Positions 17,076-26,594 are shown, counted from the first letter of the stretch. The stretch: 64,000 bases of DNA from Pseudomonadales bacterium (GCA_023257655.1 JALRBQ010000039.1:62001-126000); one strand, 5' to 3'. The notes: generated from the letters alone by a model not told the origin. A program made the numbers and translations.

Positions 17076-18659
17076 TCAGGCCCGGGCAACCGCGGCCCGC
17101 TCGCGTTCCACGAGTACCCGTCGCAGGATCTTGCCAGATGCCGATTTGGGGATCTCATCGACGAACTCGAGTTTGCGGATTTTCTTGTGTGGGGCCACCC
17201 GTTCTGCCACAAAGCTCAGAATGTCTTCGGCGCTGAGTGGTGTCTTCAGTACGACAAAGGCCATCGGGATTTCACCAGCCTCCTCATCCGGGCTGGGAAT
17301 CACCGCCGCATCAGCGATCGCGGGATGGCTTAACAGCAGGGCTTCCAGTTCGGCCGGCGCTACCTGATAGGCTTTGTATTTGATCAACTCCTTCACCCGG
17401 TCAACGATGAAGAAATAGCCTTCGTCATCCGCATAGCCGATATCCCCGGTATGGAACCAGCCATCGGCATCGATCGAGTGAGCCGTGGCCTCGGGATTGT
17501 TCAGGTAACCAGCCATGACATGCGGCCCGGCAATGAGGATTTCGCCGTTGGCGTTGGTGCCCAGTTCCACACCGGTCTCGGTATCGATGACTTTGCTACG
17601 GGTATTACGTAACACTGGCCCGACTGCACCCGGTTTACGGGCGGCATCGCCCACCGCCAACACGTGACTGGCGCCGGCAACTTCGGTCAGTCCATAGCCC
17701 TGATAGAGCTGACAATGGAGGCGTTCCGCGCAGGCTTTTTCCAGCGCCTGGCCGAGTGGTGCCGCACCTGAGCCGATGATGCGCACACTGCCAAGGTCGT
17801 AGTCATCCACGATAGGCTGCTTGGCGAGGGCCAGTACCAGCGGCGGTACCAGATTCAGGGCGGTTGCACGGTATTTCTGCACGAGAGCCAGAAAGTCTGG
17901 CAGATCGAAACGTGCCATCGTAACCAGTCGCGCGCCTCGGTAGATCGCCAGGTTCAGTATCAGCACCATGCCGTAGATATGGAAGAAGGGCAGCACGCCG
18001 ATTAGCGTGTCGGTTTCATCGATTGGATTGACGTCGGCGGACAGCACCATGTTCGCGATCAGGTTGCTGTGAGTCAGCATGACTCCTTTAGATAGTCCTG
18101 TGGTCCCGCTGGAATAGGGCAGAGCGACCAGGTCGGAGTCTGGGTCGATTGTCACTGCCTCGCGTCGACCGTCGTTGTCGAGCAAACTCGCATAGGGCGT
18201 TGCTCCCTCGGCTTCGCCGAGTACGAAGATCTCCTCAATGCCGCATTCTTCCGCCGCGGGTCTGGCTCGATCCAGAAACGCCGGAATTGTCAGCAGGAAC
18301 CGCGCACCGGAATCCCGGAACTGATGCACCAGGTCGGCCGAGGAGTAGAGTGAGTTGACCGTCGTATTGACGCCGCCGGCGGCAGCGACACCGAGAAATG
18401 CGACGGCATATTCGGGCACGTTGGGACAGAATAAGGCTAACACATCACCCTTGGCGAAACCGCGACGCTGAAGCCCGGAGGCAAAACGATTGATGTGGTC
18501 GCTGAGTTCGGCATAGCTAAGTGAGGCACCTGAGGTACCGTTGACGAGTGCTGTACGCTCGGCCAGTTCTGTGGCCCGGGATAATACAACGGTTGTTAGG
18601 TCGGATTTCGGTAATTGCAGGTCCGGCAGTCGACTCTTGAAGATCACGGGCCACCCCAC
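17076..18659 (-). CDS. 4-coumarate-CoA-ligase-like acyl-CoA synthetase
   Basis: 527 residues in the ANL adenylate-forming superfamily. Motifs in order: the P-loop LPYSSGTTGLSKGV, the HIYG substrate-pocket region, YQGYGLTEVAG, WFHTGDIGYAD, and the C-terminal catalytic lysine in PKSASGKILRR. It activates a carboxylic acid to acyl-AMP and then acyl-CoA; 4CL-like architecture suggests an aryl or medium-chain acid. The start is uncertain: GTG 18659 or GTG 18647, with no ATG in frame nearby. It lies upstream of the decayed KAS III gene. Confidence 0.85.
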   Translation of the reverse strand: MGWPVIFKSRLPDLQLPKSDLTTVVLSRATELAERTALVNGTSGASLSYAELSDHINRFASGLQRRGFAKGDVLALFCPNVPEYAVAFLGVAAAGGVNTTVNSLYSSADLVHQFRDSGARFLLTIPAFLDRARPAAEECGIEEIFVLGEAEGATPYASLLDNDGRREAVTIDPDSDLVALPYSSGTTGLSKGVMLTHSNLIANMVLSADVNPIDETDTLIGVLPFFHIYGMVLILNLAIYRGARLVTMARFDLPDFLALVQKYRATALNLVPPLVLALAKQPIVDDYDLGSVRIIGSGAAPLGQALEKACAERLHCQLYQGYGLTEVAGASHVLAVGDAARKPGAVGPVLRNTRSKVIDTETGVELGTNANGEILIAGPHVMAGYLNNPEATAHSIDADGWFHTGDIGYADDEGYFFIVDRVKELIKYKAYQVAPAELEALLLSHPAIADAAVIPSPDEEAGEIPMAFVVLKTPLSAEDILSFVAERVAPHKKIRKLEFVDEIPKSASGKILRRVLVERERAAVARA

Positions 18660-18813
18660 TTGTTGTTATTTTGAATATCAGTGCAGGACCAACTCTATGT
18701 CATGCCCCGACAAAGCTCAACGACAAACTGGGTATGCCGTTTGGATTTTCACGGGCATGGGCCGACCAGCGGACGTCAACATTGCGCTGTACCTGCCGTG
18801 ACGCGAAGCAGGG

Positions 18814-19170
18814 CTAGAGGCGGTCGAATTCGGCATGATGGTGCAGGCAAACCCTGTGATTTTCGAGATATCCGGCGCGTAATTCCAGCAGCATGAACAC
18901 CTCCTCTGGGGCGGGATAGGTGCACCGCATTCCGAACAGGTGAACCGGCTTGAAACCGAATCTTCCCTAATACGCCGGATCACCAAGGACGCTCACGGCA
19001 CCTGCACCCTGCTCCCGACAAGCTGCAAGCCCGGCTTGGACGAGAGCGGCACTGACACCCTGTCCCTGGCGCGTCGGGGCGACGGCCAGTGGCGCCAGCC
19101 CGAGGAGGGACAGGCTGGGGTCGGAGTCGAGGTGCACAGGGCTAAAGTGGCGAGAGCAACAGTGGCAGTT
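18814..19170 (-). pseudogene. Truncated GNAT N-acetyltransferase (YhbS-like) remnant
   Basis: On the minus strand one frame from about 19149 reads HFSPVHLDSDPSLSLLGLAP, LAVAPTRQGQGV and LGDPAY. It then meets TAG at 18967-18969 and continues as GRFGFKP...CTYPAPEEVFMLLELRAG...EFDRL to a stop at 18814. This matches the C-terminal two thirds of YhbS-type acetyltransferases, including the acetyl-CoA loop (RQGQGV). The stop replaces the second Tyr of the expected YY. The N-terminal third is missing, replaced by the end of the racemase gene, whose TGA lies in the same frame. The segment 18660-18813 holds nothing I can identify. Confidence 0.8.
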
Positions 19171-19893
19171 TCAATCATGCTCTGGGGTAATCCGGGTTAC
19201 AGCAGACAGTGCGAAGTCGATAGCGGCCTGCGCATGCAATGCCGTCGTGTCATAGAGTGGCACCGCAGTATCCCGTTGTTGCACGAGCATGGCAATCTCG
19301 GTGCAGCCGAGAATCACGGCTTCGGCGCCGGCCGACGTGAGTCGATTGATGACGGCAAGATAATCCGCACGAGCGGACTCCGTGACCTGGCCGAGACAGA
19401 GTTCCCCATAAATCACCTCGTGTACACGCGCTCTGTCACTTGCCTCGGGAATCAGTATCTCGATGCCGAAGTTATCGGTAATACGGCGCCGGTAGAACTC
19501 CTGCTCCATCGTGAACCGGGTTCCGAGCAGGCCTACCCGACGTAAACCATCCCGTTGCAGTGCGGCGCCGGTGGCATCGGCAATGTGTAGCAGGGGAATA
19601 TCGATGGCCGCTTCGATTTGCGGAGCGACTTTGTGCATCGTGTTCGTGCAGATCAATAGAAAATCGGCGCCGCCGCGCTCAACTGATCGTGCCGCCTCGG
19701 CGAGCAGGATGCCAGTCTGGTCCCAGTCGCCCGCGTGTTGCAGCTTCTCGATTTCGTCAAAGTCGACACTGATCATACAGATGCGAGCGGAGTGCAGGCT
19801 GCCGAGTCGCGACTTGATGCCTTCGTTGAGGGCGCGGTAATAGGAGAGGGTGGATTCCCAACTCATGCCGCCCAACATGCCGATTGTTTTCAT
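19171..19893 (-). CDS. Aspartate/glutamate racemase family protein
   Basis: 240 residues from ATG 19893 (MKTIGMLGGMSWEST), with AGGAA upstream. The two catalytic cysteines expected of PLP-independent racemases are in FLLICTNTMHK and VILGCTEIAML. It probably interconverts L- and D-aspartate or glutamate in the cytoplasm. Its first codons lie 25 bp past the terminator of the next gene, so it has its own promoter or relies on read-through. The end of the gene abuts a truncated GNAT remnant in the same frame, suggesting a deletion joined them. Confidence 0.9.
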   Translation of the reverse strand: MKTIGMLGGMSWESTLSYYRALNEGIKSRLGSLHSARICMISVDFDEIEKLQHAGDWDQTGILLAEAARSVERGGADFLLICTNTMHKVAPQIEAAIDIPLLHIADATGAALQRDGLRRVGLLGTRFTMEQEFYRRRITDNFGIEILIPEASDRARVHEVIYGELCLGQVTESARADYLAVINRLTSAGAEAVILGCTEIAMLVQQRDTAVPLYDTTALHAQAAIDFALSAVTRITPEHD

Positions 19894-19921
19894 GGGTAAG
19901 TTCCTGTACCAGTTTCCGAAC

Positions 19922-19947
19922 AAAAAAGCCCACCGAAGTGGGCTTTT
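19922..19947 (-). terminator. Rho-independent terminator of the second PQQ sugar dehydrogenase gene
   Basis: On the minus strand AAGCCCAC and GTGGGCTT pair across a TTCG tetraloop and are followed by a T-run. It lies 18 bp beyond the dehydrogenase stop codon and just before the racemase gene. Confidence 0.9.
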
Positions 19948-19965
19948 CGGGTACCGCTGCTGTGA

Positions 19966-21114
19966 CTAGTTGGCCGGTGCCAGTCGCACGATGCCGCGAC
20001 CTTCCACGGCGAGATAGATCGCGCCATCGGGTCCTTCGCGAATATCGCGCACGCGACCGATTCCGCGCAGCAATTTCTCTTCGTTAAGGACCGATTTGCC
20101 ATCGTCACTCAGGTCCACGTGAGACAGCAGTTGCAAGGCAAGACCACCGACGAAGGCATCACCCTTCCATTTCGGGAACAGGTCGCCGTTGTAGATCATC
20201 AGACCAGAAGTGGCAATCGACGGCACCCAGAAATTCATCGGTCGCTCCATGCCGCGCGCGGATTGGGAGGCATGAATAGGTACGCCCGGGCCGTAGTTCA
20301 CGCCCATGCCGATAACCGGCCAGCCATAGTTGTTGCCGGGCTGAATCAGGTTCAGCTCGTCGCCACCTTGCGGGCCATGTTCATCTTCCCAGAGATCACC
20401 AGTGACGGGGTGCACGGCGAGGCCTTGCGGGTTGCGATGTCCATAAGACCAGATTTCGTTCAACACATTGCGATCGCCGACAAAAGGATTGTCTGACGGA
20501 ATGCTGCCGTCGTCATTGAGCCTGACGATGACGCCGTTGTGATTGGAGGTGTCCTGTGCCGGATGCGCAGCGAGGTCGCCATTCGGGGGAGCCTGACGCT
20601 CACCTGAGGAAATGTACATGTAGCCATTGTGATCGAACACCATGCGACCACCGTAGTGGCCATTACGACCCTGAGCCTGAGCCTGGAAGATTGTCGTGAT
20701 GTTGCTGAGACGATCGTTCTCGAAGGTGCCACGTATCACAGTCGTAGTCGAGCCTTCGTTTTCCAATGGTTTGGCAAAGCTTAGATACAACAGATGATTT
20801 GACGCAAATTCCGGGTGCAGGACTACGTCAAACAGACCGCCCTGACCTTCGGCATGCACGGCGGGAACGCCTTCAACCGGCGCAGCCAGCAGACTGCCGT
20901 TACGCACGATACGCAAGCGACCAGGACGCTCGGTGACGAGCATGTCTCCGTTGGGCAACCAGGTCATTGACCAGGGGATATCCAGACCGTCAACTACCGT
21001 TGTGGCAGTGAACTGGTAATCGGCGGAACCATAGACAGTCTCCTGCGCCTGTATGGCGGGAGTGGTCAGTAGTACTGCGGCGGCCGACAGAGTGGCCAAA
21101 ATCCGGTGTTGCAT
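19966..21114 (-). CDS. PQQ-dependent aldose sugar dehydrogenase family protein (copy 2)
   Basis: 382 residues with a Sec signal (LATLSAAAVLLTTPAIQAQ). Motifs of the soluble YliI/Asd aldose dehydrogenases are clear: LDIPWSMTWLPNGDMLVTERPG, GHRNPQGLAVHP, EHGPQGGDELN and NNYGWPVIG, with a final IYLAVEGRGIVRL strand. It would oxidise sugars in the periplasm using PQQ. This copy is closer to the classical E. coli-type protein than the one at 6567-7769. It ends in a strong terminator. Confidence 0.9.
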   Translation of the reverse strand: MQHRILATLSAAAVLLTTPAIQAQETVYGSADYQFTATTVVDGLDIPWSMTWLPNGDMLVTERPGRLRIVRNGSLLAAPVEGVPAVHAEGQGGLFDVVLHPEFASNHLLYLSFAKPLENEGSTTTVIRGTFENDRLSNITTIFQAQAQGRNGHYGGRMVFDHNGYMYISSGERQAPPNGDLAAHPAQDTSNHNGVIVRLNDDGSIPSDNPFVGDRNVLNEIWSYGHRNPQGLAVHPVTGDLWEDEHGPQGGDELNLIQPGNNYGWPVIGMGVNYGPGVPIHASQSARGMERPMNFWVPSIATSGLMIYNGDLFPKWKGDAFVGGLALQLLSHVDLSDDGKSVLNEEKLLRGIGRVRDIREGPDGAIYLAVEGRGIVRLAPAN

Positions 21115-21227
21115 GCTATTTCTCCTGCGAAACTGAAAGACGCGCTATTCTAGTCTGAATTCTGCGGTATCACCATGAATTCCCGCGGAGCATCCCAAAT
21201 CGACACGCGCAAGGCTTGAATTTCGAA

Positions 21228-21962
21228 ATGCGGCCCAAACATAGCCTGAAACTGTCTGGCCTGCCATGTCAGCGAACCCGCGTCGGTCTCATTCTGACGC
21301 TGATGGCGGTGCTGATGGCTTGCGCCAATTCGGTGCCATCACCACAGGGCACGCTGCCGTCCGGCTTTGTCGATATCCAGCGTATGTTGCCTGAGGTTCT
21401 GGTCGACGTGCGCTATGCCAGTGACGACAATTTCATGGGGCGACCCGCCGATGGCTATCTGGCGCCGAAGATTTTCATGAGTATTGAGGCGGCCGCCGCT
21501 CTGGTTGCGGTGCAGTCGGACCTGCGCACTCTCGGATTGGGTCTGAAGATATTCGATGCCTATCGCCCGCAGCGCGCAGTGGATCATTTCGTGCGCTGGG
21601 CCGAAGATCTTGATGACACCCGCATGAAGGCGCGCTACTACCCGCAAGTCGCCAAATCGACCCTGTTTCGTGACGGCTATATTGCCGCCCGCTCGGGTCA
21701 CTCCCGCGGCAGCACGGTAGACCTCACGCTGGTGGAACTCGCGACCGGAACCGAGCTGGACATGGGTAGCCCCTGGGATTTTTTCGATCCGGTGTCCTGG
21801 CCCGACAGTACGGCCGTCAATGCGGAACAGCAGGCCAATCGTCTGCGATTGCGCGAGGTCATGCTGCGTTACGGCTTCGTGCCGATTACCACGGAGTGGT
21901 GGCACTTCACCCTCGGTAATGAGCCCTACTCCGAGCAGTATTTCGATTTTCCCATCCAATGA
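21228..21962 (+). CDS. D-alanyl-D-alanine dipeptidase, VanX/DdpX type (M15D), lipoprotein
   Basis: 244 residues from ATG 21228. A hydrophobic segment ending LMAVLMAC is a lipobox, so the enzyme is probably anchored in the envelope. Zinc and catalytic residues of M15 peptidases are visible in SGHSRGSTVDLTL (His, Asp) and TEWWHF (Glu, His), with FDAYRPQRA contributing the arginine. It hydrolyses D-Ala-D-Ala dipeptide in cell-wall recycling; vancomycin resistance is not implied. It overlaps the next gene by four bases (ATGA). Confidence 0.92.
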   Translation: MRPKHSLKLSGLPCQRTRVGLILTLMAVLMACANSVPSPQGTLPSGFVDIQRMLPEVLVDVRYASDDNFMGRPADGYLAPKIFMSIEAAAALVAVQSDLRTLGLGLKIFDAYRPQRAVDHFVRWAEDLDDTRMKARYYPQVAKSTLFRDGYIAARSGHSRGSTVDLTLVELATGTELDMGSPWDFFDPVSWPDSTAVNAEQQANRLRLREVMLRYGFVPITTEWWHFTLGNEPYSEQYFDFPIQ

Positions 21963-22777
21963 AGAGAGCTCTTATGGCAATTGCCTGGTGCACACTTCCG
22001 CGAATGCGCGCCGTTGGCTGCAGTCTTCTGCGCCCGCTGCTGCTGTCGGCACTACTGTATCCGTCATTCGGCTTGGCCGCAGGCAAATTGTCTGACCCGA
22101 TTCGCATCGAGAGCGAGACACTCGGCTACGCCTTGCAATATCGGGTTTACGTGCCGGAACGCGCGCCGCGACGCGCCCGTCTGCCCGTTCTGTACATTAC
22201 TGATGGACCGGGATACATCACCCAGGGTGAACTGCCAGCGCTGCTCGATGCCGAAATTCAGCGTGGTGCCATCGCGCCGCTGATCGCCGTGTTTGTCGAC
22301 GCCCGCAATCCCGACAATCTCGCGCAGAATCGCCGCAATCAGCAGTTTTTCTGCAACCCCGACTACGTCGCATTTTTTACCGAGGAATTGCTGCCGACGA
22401 TCGACGCCAACTACCGCACCGTGGCGGATCGGGAGGGTCGGGTAATTCTGGGCCTGTCGTTCGGTGGCCACAACGCCGCCTGTTTCGGACTGATGGCGAA
22501 CTCGGCCTTTGCTGGCGTAGCCATGCAATCACCGGCCAACAGCGAGATGGTGGATGAACTGCGCTACCGGTACCTGCTGCAGGACCGGTTGCCACTCAAG
22601 TTGTTCCTGAGTGTGGGCCTGCGTAACGACAATACTCAGGCTGGCCAGCAATTCATGGAGACTCTGCAGTTCAAGGAGTACGACCTCACGTACCGCGAGG
22701 TGGACGCGGGGCATGACTGGAGCAATTGGAAGCCACTGCTGGGTGACGTGCTCGCTACCTTCTTCGCCCGTGACTAG
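21959..22777 (+). CDS. Secreted esterase of the Fes/esterase-D family
   Basis: 272 residues with a Sec signal ending in SFGLAAG. It is an alpha/beta hydrolase of the PF00756 group. The strand LPVLYITDGPGY, the nucleophile in GLSFGGHNAACF and the catalytic His in VDAGHDWSNW are visible. Related enzymes cleave siderophore trilactones or simple esters. Its start overlaps the dipeptidase stop (ATGA), so the two are translationally coupled. It overlaps the convergent gene at 22774 by four bases. Confidence 0.85.
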   Translation: MKRALMAIAWCTLPRMRAVGCSLLRPLLLSALLYPSFGLAAGKLSDPIRIESETLGYALQYRVYVPERAPRRARLPVLYITDGPGYITQGELPALLDAEIQRGAIAPLIAVFVDARNPDNLAQNRRNQQFFCNPDYVAFFTEELLPTIDANYRTVADREGRVILGLSFGGHNAACFGLMANSAFAGVAMQSPANSEMVDELRYRYLLQDRLPLKLFLSVGLRNDNTQAGQQFMETLQFKEYDLTYREVDAGHDWSNWKPLLGDVLATFFARD

Positions 22778-23451
22778 TCTGCCCGGCACACCGGGCCAGG
22801 ACCATCGGCAATCGTGACGCAGGATTGTCCGGTTGGACAACTACTTGTCGGACTGGAGCAGGGCGTCTCACATGTCTTGAATTCGGGGCCGTTCGGACCT
22901 GCTATCCCAAAATAACTGACACAGGTCGTGCCGCTGGCGCACACCGCCGTTGCAACAGAGCAGTCACCGCCTTGTGGAATGGTTTCCTGATCCCGATGTG
23001 CCACAGCGCTGTCGATGACAAAGGGTTCGGAGAGCGTGACGCGGTAGGGCGTGGACTCATCTCCCTCGATTACGACCGACTGGATGCTGAGTTTGCCCGT
23101 GGCGGGGTTGTAGATCGCGGCGGGGCTGAGCGCGGCATCCACGCTCTCGACCGCGAACAGGGTGCACTGACCGATACCGCATTGGCCGGCAGTCTCGTAG
23201 TAACGTCCGCTGAACTGATGTGTCGTCCCGTCGTCGGCGAACTTGGCAAGATCGATGAAGGAATTGCCAACTTGCAGTGACAGCTTGCCGCTGGTGTCGG
23301 TAATGACGTGACTGCCGCAACAGGCACCGCAGGACTGGATGCACGAAAGCACTTCGAGTTTGCCAGAGAGAGTAATCGGTTCGGCCGCGTCGGTGATGCT
23401 GCCAAAACAACCCAGTGCGATGCTCAGCATGGCTTTGCTGACGATGGACAT
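22774..23451 (-). CDS. Secreted cysteine-rich hypothetical protein
   Basis: 225 residues with a Sec signal (MLSIALGCFGSITDAAE). The first half carries CIQSCGACCGSH and AGQCGIGQC. The second half is a Cys-rich module (CSVATAVCASGTTCVSY...CETPCSSPTSSCPTGQSC) resembling short extracellular disulfide repeats. About 16 cysteines suggest a disulfide-stabilised secreted protein. No function can be assigned. Confidence 0.7.
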   Translation of the reverse strand: MSIVSKAMLSIALGCFGSITDAAEPITLSGKLEVLSCIQSCGACCGSHVITDTSGKLSLQVGNSFIDLAKFADDGTTHQFSGRYYETAGQCGIGQCTLFAVESVDAALSPAAIYNPATGKLSIQSVVIEGDESTPYRVTLSEPFVIDSAVAHRDQETIPQGGDCSVATAVCASGTTCVSYFGIAGPNGPEFKTCETPCSSPTSSCPTGQSCVTIADGPGPVCRAD

Positions 23452-23510
23452 GATGATCTCCTCGTGACGATTGCAGTCGGTTCGATCAATTCAGTGTGAG
23501 CGGGTACAGT

Positions 23511-24605
23511 TTAGCAAGCCCCGGGCATTTCTGAAATCCAGCGGCGAATTAGTGCCACACCCTCGTCGTGCACGAGGGCGCGACCGAGTTCCGGCATCAT
23601 CTCATCCGGAGCGGTGGATTCCATGCGATACAGCAGAATCGAGCGATCTGGCTGCCCGGGGACAATCGCAAATAACCGGTCGCCGGCGCCGCCTCCGGCG
23701 GCTACTGGCGGCTTGCACACACCCAGATGTACGCCGGTGCTGGCGGAACCGTCCAGCAATAAGGCCGAGGTGTCAGCAGCCCCCTCCGGATTGTGGCAAT
23801 GGCCACAATTCATCTTCAGGTACGCGGCAGCACGCTCCGCAACACTGGCTTGCGAGTCCAGCCAGGATACGGTGGTAGAAGAGTCAGGTGTCACATCCAG
23901 CCAGCCGTGTTGTTGCAGCGCCAAAGTTTGCAAAGTAGTGGAGTGCTCGTCGAACGGAGTTTGTAGCTGGGAGGCGATCGCGCCCAGTGGATGCATCGCG
24001 CCGGCGGGATGTTCGGTAACGTGGCAGCCTGCACACTGATTGCGGTTCGGCACGAAGTAGGTGAAGTCTTTCGTGCCAGTGGCACCGACCAGAGTCAGTG
24101 CGCGACTGCTGCCGGCATCACGCAGAAACGCCTCGGTCTGTTCCGTGTTCCAGACGTAGGGAAAGGCAGTCCAGCCGGACTCACGTCGCACCAGCAGGCG
24201 CGTCTCGATCAGCGTGTTGGAGTCGAGCGTCACCTGCGTGGACGTGGCCGGAGCCTGGGCCAGCAAGTTACCCGAGCGATCTTGCGGAAAGTAGAACGTC
24301 TTCGTGAGCACGGTGCCCACCGGGTAGTCGATTTCGCCATCCACCAGGTGTGCCTGGGTTCCTGGGGGTAGCCACAGCGTGCGCAGCTTCTGGGCGAAGT
24401 CAGAAAACAGGGGATTGGCGGGTGCGATCACCAGGCTCTCGTCAGCCGGGTGCAGGGCACCCCGCTGCAGACTGAACAGATGCCAGTCTGACAGGCGCGG
24501 AGGACTGCCCTCGGCATGAAACTGTGGCGCTGGATCTGAACAGGCGCTCAGAAACAGGAGCGCCAATGCGCACCAGGTGCGCCGCAGGAACTGCGCACCT
24601 GGCAT
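23511..24605 (-). CDS. SO2930/HNE_0200-type cytochrome c lipoprotein
   Basis: 364 residues beginning with a lipoprotein signal (ALALLFLSACSDP). Two c-type heme sites are present: CAGCH near residue 190 and CGHCH near residue 263. The order matches the SO2930/HNE_0200 family, which I recall as the partner of a beta-helix protein. The start overlaps the stop of that beta-helix gene by one base (TGATG), so the pair is translationally coupled. An electron-transfer or oxidase role on the periplasmic side is likely; the substrate is unknown. Confidence 0.85.
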   Translation of the reverse strand: MPGAQFLRRTWCALALLFLSACSDPAPQFHAEGSPPRLSDWHLFSLQRGALHPADESLVIAPANPLFSDFAQKLRTLWLPPGTQAHLVDGEIDYPVGTVLTKTFYFPQDRSGNLLAQAPATSTQVTLDSNTLIETRLLVRRESGWTAFPYVWNTEQTEAFLRDAGSSRALTLVGATGTKDFTYFVPNRNQCAGCHVTEHPAGAMHPLGAIASQLQTPFDEHSTTLQTLALQQHGWLDVTPDSSTTVSWLDSQASVAERAAAYLKMNCGHCHNPEGAADTSALLLDGSASTGVHLGVCKPPVAAGGGAGDRLFAIVPGQPDRSILLYRMESTAPDEMMPELGRALVHDEGVALIRRWISEMPGAC

Positions 24606-25810
24606 CAGTCGGTTTCACCCAGCGTGATGACCGAGAGACTGGGCAGGGTGCAGCTGTGCGGGCTGGCGTCGAAAGAGGGGGCGGCGAAACCATTGCCGGC
24701 ATCCAGGTTGGCGAAACGGGCGGCACCATTATTCATCAAGCACAGGATCTGTTGTGGCATTCTGCCGGGAACCAGGGTGCCATCCCAGACGATATCCGGC
24801 ACAGGCTGGCCGGTGGCTTGCTGTAACAGGGCCAATGGTTCGGAATCTGGCGCATTACCCCCGCCGACAAAATTGTTGTCGTGCAAATAGATCGCTTCCG
24901 GAAACGGATCGTAGTTCGCATCGTCAATCGACAAGCCGGTGATGTGATAACTCATGAGCAGCACGTTCGCGCTGTTGTTGCCACTGAAGGTGTTGCCGAA
25001 TACCTCGATGTTGTCATTGGCGAGAATCATCATGCCAGTGCCGGCGGGTACTGTGCCGACGATGTTGCCCTCAGGTGCAAAATTACCGGTGTTGTTATCG
25101 ACGATGCGATTGTCAAAGACACGGGTATTGCGACCGCCCTGCACGGGCAGGTTGGGAAGATCGAAAACGAGGATGCCACCGCTATTATTCGTCGCCAGAT
25201 TGTCGTGCACATCGGCGAACGTGGAGTTTTCGATCTCAATTCCTGCGACGTTGTATTCGGCGCGGGAATTGCGCACGATGATTTGCGTCGACTGGCCTAC
25301 ATAGATGCCGGCGTCAGACGCGCCGATCGCAACCGCCCCGTCGATCAGGACCCGGCGCGATTGTACGGGATAGATGCCATACGAGCCGTTGCTGGTAAGC
25401 GCGCCTCCGGTCCACTCTGTGCGAACGCGTCGAATCGTGACGTTCTCACTGTCGTTAATTTTCAGGGCATCGCCAACGGTGTCTTCGATGGCGAGATCTT
25501 CGATGGTGAAATCATCGGCGCTAACCAGCAGGCCCTCGGCACCCTGGGATTGATTTTTGAAAGACAAAATGGAGCGATCCATTCCGGCACCCTTAATAGT
25601 GACACCGGAGACGTTCAATGACAGTCCGCGAGTGATCTCGTGTACGCCAGCGGGGATTTCGATGACATCACCGGCTTGCGCATTGATGAGCTGTTCCTGA
25701 AGTTGCTCTTCGAAACTCAGGCTGGGTGCGCCGGGTTCATCACTGCACGCAGCGAGCAATGACAGAACGAACACACCGAATGCGACGCGTGGTTGATTGA
25801 GTGACACCAT
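24605..25810 (-). CDS. Parallel beta-helix repeat lipoprotein (TIGR03805-like)
   Basis: 401 residues with a lipobox (VLSLLAACSDE). The body is a right-handed parallel beta-helix like those of pectate lyases and NosD-type proteins. It has successive ~22-residue turns rich in Asn and Ile, such as VTIKGAGMDRSILSF, IEDTVGDALKINDSENVTI and FDNRIVDNNTGNF. Beta-helix proteins of this type occur next to SO2930-type cytochromes in proteobacteria. Carbohydrate binding or cleavage is the usual role of the fold, not shown here. Confidence 0.85.
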   Translation of the reverse strand: MVSLNQPRVAFGVFVLSLLAACSDEPGAPSLSFEEQLQEQLINAQAGDVIEIPAGVHEITRGLSLNVSGVTIKGAGMDRSILSFKNQSQGAEGLLVSADDFTIEDLAIEDTVGDALKINDSENVTIRRVRTEWTGGALTSNGSYGIYPVQSRRVLIDGAVAIGASDAGIYVGQSTQIIVRNSRAEYNVAGIEIENSTFADVHDNLATNNSGGILVFDLPNLPVQGGRNTRVFDNRIVDNNTGNFAPEGNIVGTVPAGTGMMILANDNIEVFGNTFSGNNSANVLLMSYHITGLSIDDANYDPFPEAIYLHDNNFVGGGNAPDSEPLALLQQATGQPVPDIVWDGTLVPGRMPQQILCLMNNGAARFANLDAGNGFAAPSFDASPHSCTLPSLSVITLGETD

Positions 25811-25918
25811 GGAACCCCCTTGTTGTTTTTGCAGGTTGCGCCCGCGTCCTGCGTTGCGCTGGGGGGAGTATATGATTGAAGGCTGCAGGGGGCAAACCCG
25901 TGAGCCGGAAGACGCAAT

Positions 25919-26491
25919 TCAGGCGCCAAACAGGCTGAAGACCGTGCGAACGAAACGCGCCAGGACCGTGACATGAGGATTGGTCGCGATCACTGTGCCG
26001 TCCGCAGTTACAGTCGCCGCCTTCGTCTGCAGTTGCCTGTAGGCCTCCAGTGATCGCGTCGAGAGATGGATTTCCACAAGCCTGTTAGGGTGCAGGTTGT
26101 CGATGTGAATCGACAGCGTGTCCGGTTCGACCTGCTGACTGATGACGGGAGGCGGTGCAGAACGAGCGCTGGCGATGATTGCCACCACGCTGCTGCTGAA
26201 GCGCACCGGGTCAGGAGGTGGTGACAGTCTCACTGTGACCCGCGACTGGACCATGGTGCCGGTATTGCCAATGACGACTCGGTAGTCCGTGACGCAGGAG
26301 TCAGCATCACCGGGTTCATTGAGGAAGACACCGAGGCAGGTTGTTATGCCAATGTCGGTCTCGACTGAGACTTCCTGCTGTGAGCTGAAGACGAGGTGAA
26401 ACAGGGTGGGGAAGCAGAGTAACAGCACCAGCACACCGCCCAGCCAGGCGAGGATCCGACGTGTGATCAGTTGTGATGCATCGAATTGCAC
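25919..26491 (-). CDS. Membrane-anchored hypothetical protein
   Basis: 190 residues from GTG 26491. One N-terminal membrane helix (ILAWLGGVLVLLLCFPTLFHLVF) is followed by a probable beta-sandwich periplasmic domain with TDYRVVIGNTGTMVQSRVTVRL and two cysteines. It ends in a short hydrophobic segment (VLARFVRTVFSLFG). The NTG/Q pattern resembles domains that describe self versus non-self ligand states, but I do not recognise the family. Confidence 0.65.
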   Translation of the reverse strand: MQFDASQLITRRILAWLGGVLVLLLCFPTLFHLVFSSQQEVSVETDIGITTCLGVFLNEPGDADSCVTDYRVVIGNTGTMVQSRVTVRLSPPPDPVRFSSSVVAIIASARSAPPPVISQQVEPDTLSIHIDNLHPNRLVEIHLSTRSLEAYRQLQTKAATVTADGTVIATNPHVTVLARFVRTVFSLFGA

Positions 26492-26563
26492 AAAGGCAGT
26501 TTACACCGCCGTCTGAGTGAAAAGTGCGCATTTGTGCGCAAATAGGGGAGTGGCGTATACACA

Positions 26564-26594
26564 TAAAAAAGGCGACTCGTTGCGGAGTCGCCTT
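26564..26594 (-). terminator. Rho-independent terminator of the cupin gene
   Basis: On the minus strand AAGGCGACTC and GAGTCGCCTT form a 10-bp stem with a six-base loop, followed by a T-run. It lies about 40 bp past the cupin stop. Confidence 0.9.
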
